Shown here piece by piece: positions 6,083 to 6,738 of a DNA stretch of 6,738 bases. Origin of the DNA: Planctomycetota bacterium (GTDB lineage: Bacteria > Planctomycetota > B129-G9); the NCBI GenBank assembly GCA_030622295.1, contig JAUXGI010000056.1, positions 1-6,738 of the forward strand, written 5' to 3'. The notes beneath the pieces were generated by a model. The model worked only from the letters and a program-made list of their open reading frames with translations. It made no database searches and was not told the origin of the DNA. How positions within the stretch are numbered: position 1 is the stretch's first letter; each line of letters opens with the position of its first letter. The position numbers were made by a program, and so were the translations under genes.

Positions 6083-6111
6083 TTGATTGCGCGGGGCAAT
6101 GCTGTTATCTT
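6083..6111 (+). promoter_or_regulatory. Candidate extended -10 promoter of the glycosyltransferase gene
   Basis: TTGATT (6083-6088) is separated by 17 nt from TATCTT (6106-6111), which is preceded by TGT (6103-6105), an extended -10 TGn. Start near 6118 gives a leader of about 20 nt with the ribosome site AGGGGAG at 6127-6133. This arrangement argues for translation from TTG 6138 and against the in-frame ATG at 6099, which lies inside the promoter. Confidence 0.5.
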
Positions 6112-6137
6112 TTGCAAGAAATGAACAGGGGAGAAAG

Positions 6138-6738
6138 TTGAAACGCCATTCTGTAATAATCATACTTCGCTCGTACAACGGCATGCCTTACACGCGCGAT
6201 ACACTGCACGCGCTGTGCCGGCAGGGCCTGGGCGAGTTCGGCATGCTTGCCATAGATTCCGGCTCGAACGACGGCGCGGTGGATGTCTTGCGGAAGTTCG
6301 CCGAGAATCACCCGCCACACATCGATTTCCAATTCGTCCAGATACCGAAGGATGAATTCGGTCACGGCAAGACGCTGAACCGGGCCCTGGAGCAGGTTGA
6401 CTGTGAAATCGCAGTCCTTCTGAACGACGACGCGACACCCGCCGACGAGCACTGGCTTGAAACCCTGGTGGCGCCGTTCGCACGTGACGAGAAGATTGCG
6501 GCGACTTTTAGCAGGCAAACGCCCCGCCCGGACCTGAGGCCGCTGTTCCGCCACGATATGGAGCGCTTCTTTCCACCGCACGAGTGGAAGCGGAAATGGA
6601 AGTACATGATTCACTACTCGCACTCGGCGGCGGCCGTTCGGCGCTTGGTCTGGAAGAAACGGCATTATTACACGCACTTCGACGCCACAAGCGAGGACGA
6701 GGAATGGGCGCACTGGGCCGTCGGCGAGGGTTACGCGA
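6138..6738 (+). CDS. Family 2 glycosyltransferase, rhamnosyltransferase-like (partial, 3' end outside window)
   Basis: Two hundred codons are visible and the frame stays open to the window edge. It starts MKRHSVIIILRSYNG (TTG read as Met), the first beta strand of a GT-A fold. It continues with IDSGSNDG (39-46), a nucleotide-sugar binding signature, and EFGHGKTLNRAL (73-84). LLNDDATP (94-101) is the DxD-like metal site, followed by WLETL (106-110), FSRQTPRPD (124-132) and SEDEEWAHWA (185-194), whose acid would be the catalytic base in this family. The set matches GT2 enzymes that transfer sugars such as rhamnose from a nucleotide sugar onto surface polysaccharide; the donor and acceptor cannot be told. 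TTG 6138 is chosen because AGGGGAG ends 4 nt upstream and a promoter precedes it. In-frame ATG 6099 would add 13 residues. About a third of the usual length is missing. Confidence 0.85.
   Translation, partial: MKRHSVIIILRSYNGMPYTRDTLHALCRQGLGEFGMLAIDSGSNDGAVDVLRKFAENHPPHIDFQFVQIPKDEFGHGKTLNRALEQVDCEIAVLLNDDATPADEHWLETLVAPFARDEKIAATFSRQTPRPDLRPLFRHDMERFFPPHEWKRKWKYMIHYSHSAAAVRRLVWKKRHYYTHFDATSEDEEWAHWAVGEGYA

Noticed and set aside
6099..6137. ATG 6099 as start of the glycosyltransferase
   Set aside because: It lies within the predicted promoter and has only a weak G-run upstream, whereas TTG 6138 has a strong ribosome site and gives the usual family N-terminus.

Overview
The window looks like chromosomal DNA from an uncultured, GC-rich bacterium of the Planctomycetota or a related PVC/FCB-type lineage. 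The best clue is a secreted protein of the prenyltransferase/squalene-oxidase-repeat (alpha/alpha toroid) family, of a form abundant in Planctomycetota. It sits next to a transglutaminase-like lipoprotein whose closest remembered relatives are Bacteroidota/Planctomycetota cell-envelope proteins. Intergenic regions rich in palindromes built on GGGGTCAGACCC-type cores, and degenerate CGCAGAG / GTAGGA-type repeats, also fit large environmental genomes. This placement is inference; no marker gene is present.

Layout. Positions 1-114 hold two kinds of low-complexity repeat, ending exactly at the stop codon of the first gene. The minus strand from 2199 down to 115 encodes a 694-residue membrane iron-sulfur oxidoreductase: a NarI-like cytochrome b domain, two 4Fe-4S motifs and two HdrD-type CCG domains. 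This is the single-chain architecture of ETF:(methyl)menaquinone oxidoreductases. Positions 2200-2744 separate this gene from a divergent plus-strand gene. This gap contains a roughly 244-bp composite palindromic element (2373-2616) with three terminator-like hairpins, and then a near-consensus promoter (2663-2691).

Three plus-strand genes follow. The first (2745-3899) is the secreted toroid protein. The second (4206-6026) is a lipoprotein with a transglutaminase-like core and a duplicated C-terminal module. The third (from 6138, cut by the window end) is a family 2 glycosyltransferase. The last two each have their own predicted promoter with a TATCTT -10 box at 17-bp spacing, so they are probably separate transcription units. 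A perfect 39-nt palindrome (6033-6071) lies just after the lipoprotein gene and shares its core with the 2373-2616 element.

How the genes relate. The oxidoreductase belongs to membrane electron transfer (acyl-CoA oxidation feeding the quinone pool). The plus-strand genes point to the cell envelope or surface: two exported proteins and a sugar transferase. There is no sign of one operon or a defence system. The most unusual content is the family of palindromic elements in the gaps, which may be remnants or non-autonomous copies of a REP/RAYT-like mobile repeat. No transposase is visible in the window.
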